Below, in pieces: positions 19,901 to 29,089 of a stretch of DNA of 64,000 nucleotides. Each line of letters opens with the position of its first letter. Within the stretch, counting starts at the first letter, position 1. The notes beneath the pieces are model-generated. The model searched no databases. It was given only the letters and a program-made list of their open reading frames with translations, and had not been told where the DNA came from. The DNA comes from Tigriopus japonicus. Its lineage: Eukaryota > Arthropoda > Copepoda > Harpacticoida > Harpacticidae. The stretch is taken from assembly GCA_010645155.1 (NCBI GenBank), contig CM021312.1:12718954-12782953 (forward strand). The letters are read 5' to 3'. The translations under genes were made by a program, and so were the position numbers.

Positions 19901-22222
19901 CTGACCAGATTTTGGTCTCATTTATTGGCTATGCAACGTTCAAAATGAAAATGACTCCAACGCAGATTTTACCTAAACCGATGTAATTTGAAATATGATC
20001 GTGACTTTCTACATTTTGAAAATTATGACGTGCGTAACCATTATTCATTTACCGTTACTCTCAACAGATTAAAAGACTATTTTTATCCACTCACATCGAA
20101 ACAATCTTCAAGGTCTCGCCGTTTAGGGGATGCTGTTTCCGACTTAACGGATACTTAATGAAACTTCTTTGATCCTCTTTCCAAACATTTAATGAAGGAT
20201 TGTTAGCAGCAGGTGGCCAAATCTCAAAAAGGACCTGAAATGAAGTTGGAATTTTGGGCCAATTTCCATTCACAAGTGATGACAAATCCAGGGTCAAGGG
20301 ATCAAATGAAGACCCATTATAAATATTGCATTTTTTATCTTTCCTAATTTATTATTCAATAGTCACGAATTCTTAATGAAAAGGTGTCTTTTACATTTCC
20401 CTGGGGAAATACATGGGTTATATTAGATCATGCTAAAGAAGCTCATGGGAAAGAAGCGTCAACACAGTCACGTTGTTTGGCTTTTTTGAAGCTTCAAATG
20501 TTTGCCGTTGTTGTCGCCACCATCAATCAGGAAGTTCAAGTTAAAACGAAAGTCGATTTTGATCATAACAGTAAAGATTGATACAACATTGGATCATAAA
20601 ATAAGATAGATTCAAGCCCTTCCATAGATATTTTTCGGTCAAAGGCTCCTATTGCTTTATTTTTTGCTCTTGCACTTCCCGGTATATTTGGCTTTTTTAA
20701 AGCTTCATGATGAACCCACCGTCGCTAGTGTTCGGACGACGCTTCTTTCACATGAGCTTCTGTACATCATGCCATTGATGAAAAATTTGGGACATGTGGG
20801 CCCAGAGCTATAGAGAAAGTCCCAAATAGTGGGCCCACGAGTCATCCAGAGCACTGGTCTCGTGGGCCCAAAGCTCTTTGATCGTTAATTTGTGGGCCCC
20901 TGACTCTTCAACGTCTGTTTGGTGGGCCCCTGACTCTTCAAAGTCTGTTTGGTGGGTTCCTGACTCTTCATTGTCTGTTTGGCGGGCCCCTGACTCTTCA
21001 ACGTCTGTTTGGTGGGCCCCTAACAACATGTTAACAAATTTTTGGGCCTTCACCAAAAAGTGATTACCTACCCCTGGTCTATAACTAAGCTTCAATCAGA
21101 TCGGAAACGGAAACTGTCTCTATTCCATGGTCTAGATGTGGCGCACTTTTCGTGTAGAGTAAGGCAAAAAGTGCAAAAAAGCATGGTTAGGATCTTCTTG
21201 AACATTTGACGTGGAGGATCTTCTAAAAGACATCATCCAAATAGATCTCTGGGTTCCTTTCCATCTTGTCAATGTCATTTTGTAAGTTCAATTATTTTGC
21301 GTGAGAAGTATTTGCATCAGCAGATTCAATCATAAAATTTTATTAGCTTATGTGCAGCTTTGTTGCAATGACTGAATTAGAGATAACTAATATTTATTAT
21401 TGCACAAATAGTTAGCTGCAATTCAATGCCCCACGTGGGGACGATTTTTGATGTCAACTAAGTTAGAGAAATATTGAAACTTGAGACTTGGCCAAAAATC
21501 GTTCGGCAAAAAATAAAACAAAAAATGAGAAAACACGTAACCTGCTGAAAAGAACATTAGCGGGTTTAGCACATCCAAATCATATGGTTTACCTCATTGC
21601 CGTTGTTCTGTGTCACTTTGAAGATCTCAGCTTTATTTTTCAATATCTCAGGAAAATTTTGCCTTGGAGCTTTTGTGATGATAGTTATTTTATGAAGCTC
21701 TGGTTTGGCCACAATTTCCATTATTCTCTGATCCAAATCCACGTCAATCACTGCCAGACAAGGAACTCCTTTCAAGAGCTCTAAAACCAAATCCGGAGAG
21801 CCTTCATCAACCATTTCCAAACGTTGAGCTTCAATGGGAATCACTAAAAGGTAAACCAACTATTAAAGTCCATTAAAATCCTCGGAAAAAGTGTTTTAAA
21901 CCTCTAAAGAATGAACTTTTAATATTTCAAGTTGGCTATTGACTTTGAACGATTACAAAAAGTATCATCTATTTACGTATATCCCAGGATTGAAACATTT
22001 TTTCATATACATAGTACCAAGAGCAATAAGATGTCAATGTTAATTTTGACCTAGTAAATAAACAAAAAAAACATCACTTGAATTGGGCATCCTTCCATTT
22101 GAAAGAACGACACATTGGGGATTTTCTAGATCCAAGATGTAATTGATCGACAAGGCAAGTTCTTCGTGATTGACGCCCAAAACTGGATAGATCCACCAAA
22201 TCAAGAGCAATAACTGGCGCAT
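4985..22222 (-). CDS. Ionotropic receptor (iGluR-related ligand-gated channel), spliced
   Basis: Likely a plasma-membrane cation channel of the arthropod ionotropic receptor family. Exons: 22078-22222 (ATG, signal peptide), 21593-21843, 20095 to about 20343, 18685-18806, 18391-18617, 15192-15425, 15004-15127, 12647-12814, 8611-8812, 4985-5285 (TAG). Exons 1-2 give a short amino-terminal domain. Exon 3, from KCNIYN to LKIVS, opens the ligand-binding S1 lobe. Exon 6 carries M1 after LFLFS, and exon 7 the pore loop with GFTEPDPVSWF. Exon 8 has M3 with SYSSMLLSFLT in place of the receptor SYTANLAAFLT. Exons 9-10 give S2 and M4, with a very short tail ending ERM. All junctions are GT-AG and phase-consistent except exon 2 (phase 0) to exon 3, so a small exon is probably unfound in 20.35-21.59 kb. 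Apart from that gap about 670 residues are visible. The lineage subfamily is not assigned. Confidence 0.9.
5420..5660 (+). mobile_element. Single arm of foldback family A
   Basis: The sequence begins CACGGTGTTCCGAATGAC and follows the left arm of the element at 9553 closely, through the AACCTATTAATTATAA block and GAATTCAAATTGAATAAA. The second arm is missing. It lies in the intron before the last receptor exon. Confidence 0.75.
5700..6560. mobile_element. Probable transposon remnant with TTTAGCTC repeats
   Basis: The motif TTTAGCTCTTTT recurs many times, in direct orientation at 5.72-5.88 kb and again at 6.44-6.55 kb. The right end reads on the minus strand CAGCGTTTCCAACAG, which is hAT-like. 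No transposase frame is seen, so the assignment is tentative. Confidence 0.4.
6941..7485. mobile_element. MITE family I, long terminal inverted repeats
   Basis: The left end AAGAACCACTGAATTT...GGGAGGCT is matched in inverted orientation by AGCCTCCCACTCC...TTCAGTGCCTCTTG at the right end. A second full copy is at 53141-53589 and partial copies lie near 29.75-29.84 kb and 51.88-51.92 kb. It lies in a receptor intron and has no coding capacity. Confidence 0.75.
7803..8109 (-). mobile_element. hAT-like MITE family B
   Basis: Ends are TACTGATGAGTTTCGAGTTGG-like on the left and GGTTCGAAAC...ATCACTA on the right. The core contains GAACTAGTTCGA as in the copies at 26955 and 36253. I see no clear 8-bp duplication here. 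Confidence 0.65.
8531..8550 (+). repeat. Poly(T) tract
   Basis: An uninterrupted run of about 20 T lies just downstream of the duplicated end of receptor exon 9. It may be a relic of reverse-transcribed DNA or simple slippage. Confidence 0.5.
8566..8597 (-). repeat. Partial duplicate of the 3' end of receptor exon 9
   Basis: CCTGATTTGATCCAAATATC followed by a similar GAAAGAAC tail occurs here and again at 8610-8644, inside exon 9. The exon copy ends CAG|GTGAGA, a good donor. The duplicate continues CAGGGGAAA and cannot act as a donor. Confidence 0.75.
8920..9552 (-). pseudogene. Non-LTR retrotransposon reverse transcriptase fragment
   Basis: A minus-strand frame encodes the C-terminal part of a Jockey/CR1-type reverse transcriptase. 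Visible pieces are a SLNADDTKLVFG motif (catalytic ADD core), then the thumb-like stretch ending YKSIVQPHLEYASFIWAP. It is broken at both ends: a foldback element interrupts it upstream of the ADD motif (9553), and downstream the LQK...RNITGM tail is out of frame after a short deletion. A second tail fragment of the same family lies near 63.0-63.14 kb. It sits in a receptor intron. Confidence 0.8.
9553..10660. mobile_element. Full-length foldback element, family A (1.1 kb palindrome)
   Basis: The two ends (CACGGTGTTCCAAATGGC and the inverse of GCTATTCGGAACACAGTG) begin arms of about 430-470 bp that mirror each other up to a spacer around 10.0-10.19 kb. Flanks read CAATT on the left and AATTG on the right. 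Transcription across it would give a long hairpin. It is inserted in the reverse transcriptase fragment within receptor intron 8. No protein is encoded. Confidence 0.85.
10721..10859. mobile_element. Short palindromic relative of foldback family A
   Basis: Ends CGAATGTCTTTTTAGGGTTG and the inverse CAATCG-type end GAAACCTAAAAAGACATTCG are inverted copies that resemble the termini of the 1.1-kb element 60 bp away. The total is about 140 bp. Confidence 0.7.
11375..11480. repeat. 15-bp minisatellite
   Basis: Degenerate units of the form ATCGAGTTGTCCTGG repeat about seven times. Because the period is 15 bp, both strands stay open and read as pentapeptide-like patterns, which I do not regard as coding. 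Confidence 0.7.
11588..12128. mobile_element. Mariner-like non-autonomous element 1
   Basis: The left end CAGGGTGTCCAAGAATTGAT and the inverted right end TAGGGTGTCCAGAAAGTGAT are each flanked by TA, the Tc1/mariner target duplication. The internal sequence has no intact transposase. It lies in receptor intron 8. Confidence 0.8.
13140..14600. repeat. Dispersed repeat R, copy 1
   Basis: This segment is collinear with 57.99-59.90 kb, with shared blocks before and after the assembly gap (for example GAGTAGCCAACACCAACTGA and GTGACCTCCCAGTC). It carries about seven copies of a 20-bp tandem unit (CCTACAAATCATTTTATTGA) at 13232-13375. Compared with copy 2 it lacks two MITEs. Its superfamily is unknown. 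Confidence 0.75.
13509..13674. other. Assembly gap (166 N)
   Basis: A run of 166 undetermined bases lies inside repeat R copy 1, in the intron between receptor exons 7 and 8. Open frames spanning it are artefacts. Confidence 0.99.
15787..16780. mobile_element. hAT-like element, 994 bp
   Basis: Terminal inverted repeats CAGGGTTGGTCGGGGG are flanked by CCTCTTAT on the left and CCTCGTAT on the right, an 8-bp duplication with one mismatch. Subterminal runs of CCCGTTTATCCC and its inverse GGGATAAACGGG occur at both ends. No intact transposase is present. It lies in the 3-kb intron between receptor exons 5 and 6. Confidence 0.85.
17412..18284. mobile_element. TRIM-like LTR element with 128-bp LTRs
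   Basis: Two direct 128-bp repeats, 17412-17539 and 18157-18284, start TGTTGTATGG, end ACTACA and differ at two positions by my reading. ATACA flanks both sides, a perfect 5-bp target duplication. Each LTR contains TATATAAAGG. The internal 617 bp encodes no gag or pol; it is GC-rich and begins with a poly-C/G stretch. I see no convincing primer-binding site next to the left LTR. It must have been mobilised by another retrotransposon. Confidence 0.88.
17670..17895. repeat. GC-rich tandem array, about 19-bp unit, inside the TRIM
   Basis: Units of the form GGTCACGGCATCGTCCG repeat roughly ten times. Several frames on both strands stay open through them (arginine- and serine-rich peptides), which reflects the tandem repeat and not a protein-coding gene. 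Confidence 0.8.
18922..19227. mobile_element. hAT-like MITE family J, copy 1
   Basis: Ends TAGTGATGGACCGAAAG and CTTTCGGTCCATCACTA are perfect inverses, flanked on both sides by ATTCCTAC, an exact 8-bp duplication. The element is 306 bp, the same length as the copy at 34544. It lies in the receptor intron between exons 3 and 4. Confidence 0.92.
20439..20760. mobile_element. MITE with 22-bp inverted ends
   Basis: AAGCTCATGGGAAAGAAGCG at the left is mirrored by CGCTTCTTTCACATGAGCTT at the right. An inverted second copy occupies about 26610-26930, lacking one end. It lies between receptor exons 2 and 3. Confidence 0.75.
20790..21076 (-). mobile_element. hAT-like remnant containing a 30-bp minisatellite
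   Basis: Read on the minus strand, the end at 21076 is CAGGGGTAGGTAATCAC, a hAT-type terminus. Inside are about four and a half direct 30-bp units (20891-21030) around GTGGGCCCCTGACTCTTCAA. Because 30 is a multiple of three, both strands stay open with ten-residue repeats. A related hAT-type end with the same GTGGGCCC-rich interior lies at about 44.98-45.10 kb. Confidence 0.5.
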
Positions 22223-22739
22223 CCTGAAACGTCTATGGCAATAAGTGGAATGAAACAGGATTCATAGAACATGTTGGTTTTTCACAGTTGTCAAAGTTTT
22301 CTGTTTCGGAATGTTACTTAAAATTCATAGAATATAGAATTGTTACAATGACAAAACTTGCCATTTGGAAGCTACGCCACCAAAACTTTTCTAAAGATAA
22401 ACCACCTTTCAAAAACATTGAAGGTTACAAACGGGACATTTGATTCTTTTCAAGATGTTTTAAGAACTTAACCATGAATACGAAACCGTCTGAATATTTC
22501 AAAAGGATGAGGTCAGAAATTGATGCTCGAAGAAGGATGTAATACCGAGGGATACTCTCGAATTTAGGGATCAAGAAATGTATCCATTTCTTAAAAGGAA
22601 ATCAACAAAAGAAAAAAAAGCTTTTTTTTTCGTGCGTATATCTAGCCTTTATTTGCGGAAGGTTTTGCACAAACAAAAAAAAATTCGCATGAACGCCACT
22701 TTTGGAAGAAAACATTTTTTCATCGGTTTTAATAAAAAC

Positions 22740-23230
22740 ACAAAAATCTTCGCCTTGTTGAATTTTTGAAAATTTGACAAAAAACAATTTTGGAAAACAT
22801 ATTTCATTATTATTTAAAGTTCACTTTGTTGTGTACTCAACAAAAATTGCAAAGAATTATGTATAACAGATTCATCTTCAAATCTACATTTCTTGACATG
22901 TTTAAACTGAGGACAATGTTTAAAATGGCCAAAAACAAAGCTACAGACATCAACCGAACCGAATTTTTCCAAATCTGTATCCCAGCCTTTGCAAAAGATA
23001 TTTTTATCAAAAAATGTTTTTGAAGTGATATTCTATCTTATTGTGTGCTATTTTGGCAAACACTTCAAAACTTGAAAAGTATTCTGTTTTGCGACATTTA
23101 AAATCTGTATGATTTTTGGGGGATTTTTTTTTATATTACTAACGTTTTTGGCTTTTTATGGTCAAAAAAGGGCCTTCAATCCCAAGTGACTCAGCTTCTG
23201 ATGAATATATTTCTATTTGAAACACCGTGT
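22740..23230 (-). mobile_element. Diverged, partial copy of foldback family A
   Basis: Order and sequence follow the spacer and right arm of the element at 9553 (for example TTTTGGAAAACATATTTCAT, then the block near the right end and a CACCGTGT terminus at about 23225). The left arm is missing or unrecognisable. Confidence 0.6.
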
Positions 23231-23780
23231 GAGGTTGAAGAAAAACCGCTAAGTAGTGATGGCCCAATCACGTAACCTCGAGTAAGGCTTGACCCGTCCA
23301 AAGTTCAAAGAAATCAAATTTCTCGGTAAAGTGAGAATTCAAATTGGATGGTTAATATTTACAGATCCCTCTAATTTTGTATTCTGAGTCAGGACGTAAC
23401 AATTTCAATCATGTGTAAAAATGCTAGATATGCATAGAAAAATTAGCTTCCGTATGATTCACATGAATTCATCTTAAGATAAGATGTAAACGTTTTTCAG
23501 AATTATTGAAAAAGGATGACTAAACAAACATCACAAGGTTAAGATGTTTTTTTTAGATATTTTGATTTACAAATCTTTAATACCATTGAAACCATACTAA
23601 ATCATCTGTGTTGAAATGGTTCTTTCATCAAAAAGCATTCAAGATAAGCGGTTAAAGACAAACTTCCTACTCTTTCTCAGTACTCTAAATGTTACTTTTG
23701 TCCCTTAGCTGATAAGCAGTTAATCATGTAGAAACGTTTCACAGAATTTTCTACATAAAAATATCAGAAGAACCCTTCAC
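23231..23780. other. Upstream region of the cystine-knot gene
   Basis: No gene or paired repeat is seen. From about 23720 onward the sequence matches the pseudogene copy at 2.7-2.9 kb, which marks the part of the promoter that was duplicated with the gene. Confidence 0.4.
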
Positions 23781-23788
23781 TATAAAAG
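23781..23788 (+). promoter_or_regulatory. TATA box
   Basis: TATAAAAG, 84 bp upstream of the ATG at 23865, in a segment conserved with the pseudogene copy. It predicts transcription start near 23812. Confidence 0.7.
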
Positions 23789-23864
23789 ATCTTTAATCAT
23801 GGGTATCTCAAACAGATCAAAACAAGCAACAGTAAAAGCATCATCCAAGAACTGAAAGCTAAAC

Positions 23865-24671
23865 ATGGCTAACCTTATTCACTCAGTCAATCTCCTGCTT
23901 TTCGTCACCCTTGCTCTGGGAATAAGCTTGAGCTCAGCTTGTTGGATCACAGGTGGTCCTTGTCAGTCAAACGCTGATTGCTGCTTAGGATACACTTGTG
24001 GAACGGACTCCACTTGTGAAGTTGGTAAGGGGACATTGTATAAAGCCTTAGATCAAGCATCTTTAGAAAAAAGAACATCAAACATTAGCAATTTTTCAGT
24101 GTTGCTAGATTTTGCTAAAAATTCCAATTTCATCGATCTCACAAGTTAAATTGTGAAGAAAATATGAGATTGGGAATTCCCAAAGAATAATAGGTAAAAA
24201 GGTCACGGTAAATGGTTAAAAACTATTTTTTATCATGACCAATTCATCGTACGACCAATTTGTCGTTTTTTGTTGTTGTGACATTTCTGTTTTTGACCTT
24301 TTCACGCCATATTATTTTTGTGGGAAATTTCGGGAGTGAATAGGACATTTGTGGGCACTCAAAACCTTAAACAATTTGGAAATTTTCTTGGATCTAGTAT
24401 CATTTAAAATATATCTATTGCAATGTCCTAATCAGGCTTTACTTTTATCCCTCTTACAGACACTGAGTTTGAAAAGGCCTTAACAAAAACTTCCAAGATC
24501 TCCGTGGGATTGACTTCTGAAGATGTTGATGGTTCGGAAAGCATTCCCCACGAATGCTATTTGTATGATTATCCCGTGTATTCGGCTTCAGAATGTGCTA
24601 GCATCTGTGCCTCATACAATTTTGAGTTTTTCGAGTGGAACGGATTCAGCAACACTTGCACTTGTTGTTAA
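23865..24671 (+). CDS. Small secreted protein with cystine-knot-like and second cysteine module
   Basis: Two exons, 23865-24024 and 24460-24671, joined in phase 1 by a GT-AG intron, encode 123 residues. Residues 1-25 are a signal peptide with cleavage expected after SSA. Residues 26-51 show the spacing C-x6-C-x5-CC-x4-C-x5-C (C26, C33, C39, C40, C45, C51), the inhibitor cystine knot pattern. After a linker of about 35 residues, exon 2 has a second module, C86-x12-C99-x3-C103-x16-C120-x-C122-C123, loosely like an Apple/PAN domain. The ICK fold occurs in hormones, antimicrobial and inhibitor peptides and venom peptides alike, so no activity is inferred. The exon 1 frame also reads on through the intron for some 40 codons, which would give a different C-terminus if the intron were retained. 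A broken copy lies at 2.7 kb. Confidence 0.85.
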
Positions 24672-24688
24672 AGTGTAAAAATCAAATG

Positions 24689-24694
24689 AATAAA
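24689..24694 (+). terminator. Polyadenylation signal
   Basis: AATAAA, 18 nt after the stop codon of the cystine-knot gene. Confidence 0.7.
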
Positions 24695-24814
24695 CTTTGC
24701 TCTCAATGACTTATGAACCTATTTTTACTTCAAAATGACCTTCTATTTTTCTTCCTCAGACTATTTTCCAACCCAGAGAATTCCTGGATTTATGAGTATA
24801 AAATTAATAAAAGG

Positions 24815-24966
24815 TAGTGGTGTGTTTCGAGTTGGGAGTGCCGCCATATTTTTTGGCAGATAAGGTCTATTGCTTGTTGAAAAGTTCAGTTGTGGACAAC
24901 TTTTTGAACCTAAAAAAACCAAAATGGCAAAACTCTGCCAAAAATCAAACTCGAAACCCATCAGTA
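24815..24966. mobile_element. hAT-like MITE family B, internally deleted
   Basis: The 152-bp element has ends TAGTGGTGTGTTTCGAGTTG and the inverse of CAACTCGAAACCCATCAGTA-like sequence. ATAAAAGG and ATAAAAAG flank it, an 8-bp duplication with one mismatch. Confidence 0.8.
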
Positions 24967-24999
24967 ATAAAAAGTGAATGCATGTACACACACTGATCT

Positions 25000-26600
25000 A
25001 ATCACCCTGCAATTCAAGGCCTAAAATAAGCCGAATCTTTAAGTTGACGGATATAATGATATTTCCAATCGCCTCAGGTTTCTACGTCAAAAAAAGTCAA
25101 GTCCGTTTATGGTCTGATCTCAAAACTTGAATAGCAGTTCATCACAACTCGCTGAGAAGGTGCTCTCTTAAAGAAGAAGTCATTTATCTATGTCTAAATT
25201 TGAGCAAAGGTTTGCCTTTTGAAATTGGAGAGAGCGAGAAATCGTTTTGAATAGAAGCAAAGGCTTTGGGGCTTTAGGTTACTCAGCGTTTGTGGATCAA
25301 TGGAGCCACTCATCCATATTCTTTATCCAAAGTTTTGCCATACCAATCAAGTGTTCTGAAAATCAGAATGACTTTACAAAAAGTACTCACATTGGCCGTC
25401 ATCTACCCATTGTTGTCGAGCTTTATGCCTTTTGATCTTTAATGAAGACCTCATCATTGGAAAGTGCCTCGTATTCATTGTCCAACTCATTGGAATGTGG
25501 CTTAAGATTAAATAATGTGGTGAGACAAAAGATGTTCTGGCGATGAATTAAATTTGCAATTACATTAGAATTGACACGTCACGTTGAGTCGAGATCTAAT
25601 TCTGGGGTTTAAGAATGAAACCTTGCAGCACGCCACCTAAAAACTAATTAACGACATGAGTTCAATTTTAGATTTCGACTAAAAAAGGAATTTCAGTTGA
25701 AATAACGAAAGTTAGTCAATATTTGCTCGTGTAAACAATTTTCAAGAAAATAGTATCATGTTTATCAAGCACCATATTTCTCTTTCACTTGAATATCCTT
25801 TGTTCATTTTGGCCTCCATTGAGATAGGTTTGCAAATCATTCATGACGGCTTTTTGAGGAGTCGTCCATGATAATGGAAAGTTTAAAGAGCATGAGAAGC
25901 CGAAAATATTCAAAGCCTGTCAGACGTGTGTCTGGATCCAAAGCGCTTTTAAGAACGAGATGATGTCACGACATCGATTCGTCAGCCTCATCAAGAACGC
26001 TCTGTGCCAATTTTGAGCTTCAGGTTTGGGTAAGGCTTATCAAGTCCAAATTTGATTCGTTTGGAATGACGGACCTTTCATTTTTGTTAGGCTACGGATG
26101 TACAGTACAGGGTAGTTTTAAATTAGAATCCCCAAGACTTTAATGGTAAATTGTGCCGAAGGGAGACAATGAAATTGACTCGGGGTCCAAATAACGTAAA
26201 AAGTACATGTGCATGTATACCTAACACATTGTTTTCGTCGTCTAATCCATTAGAGCAATATTAGTCCTGCAAATGGACGCTCGAAGCAATTATGTTTTTT
26301 TTTTGACAATAGAGTGCGTGTACCTGGGGTGGGGGAATCGTTCTTGAAAACACAATAATGGTTTCATAACGAATCAATGAATTTCAAGAATACTTTGCCC
26401 GAGTATGCCTAAAACTGTTTTCTTCAACTGGCATTAGTATAATTGAATCTCAAACGTTATGTGTCACGAATGAATCTTGATTTGGTATGGGAATCTAATT
26501 TGTGACAGCCCTGTGCAGTGATTCGTCAGAAACGGAACAGTAATTGTCTCTCAAGATTGTCTCTCAGAACTGGATTGTATTGCACAAAATTTAGTACATC
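25000..26600. other. No gene recognised
   Basis: I find neither exons with splice context nor paired repeats in this 1.6-kb stretch. Only short frames without motifs are present. Confidence 0.4.
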
Positions 26601-26609
26601 AGAATACAG

Positions 26610-26930
26610 AAGATCATGGGAAAGAAGCGTCATCAGAACACTAACGACAATGGCTTTAACCTGAAGCTTTAAAAAAGCCAAGTGGAAGAGAAAAAATATG
26701 GCAAATGGGAGCCTTTGACCGAAAAATATCCATGGCAGAGCTTGAATCCATTCTTATTTTGTAATCCAATGACTGGATTAACCTTTGTTGGCATGATCTA
26801 TGTAAATTGATTACAAAATCGACTTTTGTTTAACTTGAACTTCCTGATTAATGGTGGCGACAACATCGGCAAGCATTGAAGTTTCGAAAAAGCCAAACAA
26901 CTTGATTGTGTTGTACTGATTGAAAAATCC
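26610..26930. mobile_element. Inverted copy of the MITE at 20439
   Basis: Blocks such as CATGGGAAAGAAGCGTCATC, GGGAGCCTTTGACCGAAAAA and AACTTGAACTTCCTGATTAA appear in the reverse order and orientation relative to 20.44-20.76 kb. The right inverted end is missing. Confidence 0.7.
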
Positions 26931-26954
26931 AATCTTTCAATATTTCTCAAACTC

Positions 26955-27216
26955 TTTGGCAGAGTTTTGCCATTTTGGTCTTCAGGGTCAAAAAGCTGAC
27001 CACAACTAAACTTTTCAACATGCAAAAGACGTTATGGCAGCACCGCCAACTCAAAATCCATAAGTGTAACTACTGATGGAACTCGAAATCGAACTAGTTC
27101 ATGTCACTCGTTCCCTGTTTAGGTTCTTTCAAAAACTTCAATGCAACCTGCCCCTTTAAACAGTAATAAACTTCGAGTTAAAAATGGCAGCACTCCCAAC
27201 TTGAAACCCATCCCTA
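26955..27216 (-). mobile_element. hAT-like MITE family B, truncated
   Basis: It matches the copies at 7803 and 36253, with GAACTAGTTCATG replacing the GAACTAGTTCGA core, and ends CTTGAAACCCATCCCTA. Its other end is missing. Confidence 0.6.
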
Positions 27217-27245
27217 CATGATTGTTCAGTGGAACGACTCCCTAC

Positions 27246-27517
27246 TCGTGATTTGACTTGGTACTTGGGCAGGGCAAGTCATTTTTAGGTGAGGTCATAA
27301 GCCGGGGCGAAATCGTGTTCAGCTGTCTCCCTAACTGCAAAAAACCCGGAATTTTCATTAAAGAGCAGCAAAAAGCGTCCCTAACTTTTGTGACTTTGGA
27401 GCAGGGTAACAAATCAAACTCAAATTTATGTTTGCAAAGCACAGATTCTCCATTAGGTGACCCTACCTTAAAGCCTCCAATAAAATTACTTGCCCAAGCC
27501 CAGATTTCACATCACTA
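27246..27517. mobile_element. hAT-like MITE family C, copy 1
   Basis: Ends TCGTGATTTGACTTGG and CACATCACTA are inverted. CTCCCTAC lies on both sides as an exact 8-bp duplication. It contains a 90-codon open frame that I treat as chance. Confidence 0.85.
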
Positions 27518-27539
27518 CTCCCTACTGTAAATTTAGCTA

Positions 27540-28300
27540 TCATTACATGGAAAAAATACAATGGATTAGTTTGGTCGGACAAATTCAGCTACGCATTCTT
27601 CGGGCCAAATAAATGGGGGATGTGTCAGAGCCTAGAATAGCTCTTCAACAAACTTGATAAAATATTGTTGAAAATTCCCGATTGTGATCAAAAATTTGGA
27701 TGTTCACAACCAGAGATTTAGCCACAAATTAATTTTTCCCTCGTGTTACAAAATTCAGACCTGTGAACGCGAAAGTCTGAGATCTGACCCACCTCTAATT
27801 ATTTGGCCCCAAGAATTCCTAGCTGAATTCGTCCAACTGCACTAATCCATTGCCACTATGTTGCAACGCAGAATTTGCGATTATTGTTACACTTTACGTT
27901 CGACTCTATTCAACTATTTTAGGATGTTTGATGAACTATTTTACTTGAATTTTCCAACTTCTTTAGTGACTAAAACACTCTTTTTAAGCAACTTTTTCCC
28001 CCAGCTCCAGTCATATTGTACCACTTAATGACCCTGTATAGAAACTGGCCCATGAATACCCGACCGAAACGGACAGACTCACCAATTTGACGTCATCCAA
28101 CATGTGGGAAGCCAAAGTTCATGATTAAAGGAAACCTTTCCTTGTCAGAAATGCATTTAAACTAGTAAGCCCATTTGATAGTGGAGTTTGGTTAGTGAAA
28201 ATCCTCAAACCTGCTGCAAATGTGTCGTCTAAGGTATTTACCTGATATGAAAAAGTTTTAATTGGCATGGAGTTAGAACAAGGGCCAATTAATGTCACAA
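27540..28300. other. No gene recognised
   Basis: AT-rich sequence between two family C MITEs. No exon, repeat or RNA gene is recognised. Confidence 0.35.
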
Positions 28301-28325
28301 AATGGGGTGATTGACAACAAAATCT

Positions 28326-28581
28326 TAGTGATGTGAATTATTTGGGCTTGCGCAAGTTCTTTCATAGGAGTTTGCAAGGTAGGGTTACCACTTGGAGGAT
28401 CCATGAGCAAACACGAATTTGAGTTTAATTTGCAACCCTGCTCGGTGGTCACAAAAGTTAGGGATGCCTTGCCTTTTAGTGCTCCTTAAAGGAAAAAACG
28501 GATTTATGAAGATTGGTAGACAGAGGGGAATATGATTTCACACAGGTTTATTGGCAACCCCAGTACCAAGTCAGATCACTA
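28326..28581. mobile_element. hAT-like MITE family C, copy 2
   Basis: Ends TAGTGATGTGAATTATT and AGTCAGATCACTA are flanked by CAAAATCT and CAAAATGT, an 8-bp duplication with one mismatch. It is in inverted orientation relative to copy 1. Confidence 0.8.
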
Positions 28582-29089
28582 CAAAATGTACAAAGAAGAA
28601 ATACTCTGGTTTGTTATTAAACTTTGTCAGAATAAGTTGAAGGTTGGTGCTCTAATCTGACCCACTTTAAGAGAACAATGTTATCTCACTATTAATAAAG
28701 ATCATCTGACAAGCTTCATCTCAGTGAGTTCATCCATCCACATTCAACATGTTTTTGTGATGATCACTCACCAAGAGGGTACTTGAGTTGAATTGACAAA
28801 TCAGTGCCGATATGAAATCATAAGCTGGGTCATACTAAAGAAAAAAAAATTACGTTTCTTTTTTTATTTTTTGAGCCAAGCATTGTCATAATTTCTTCCA
28901 TTATTTTTCTTTGAGCAAAATAGTTTTGATTGTGAAGATAAAATGTTGGTTGAGCTTTAATCAAAATATATGACTCTTTTGTTGTGTAAGGGAATACATT
29001 TTATGGAAATTGGGTTCTACAATCACAAATGTTCTTTCAAGACTATACATCCAACAATGCACGTACAACAGAAGAAAAGACGTTATGTA

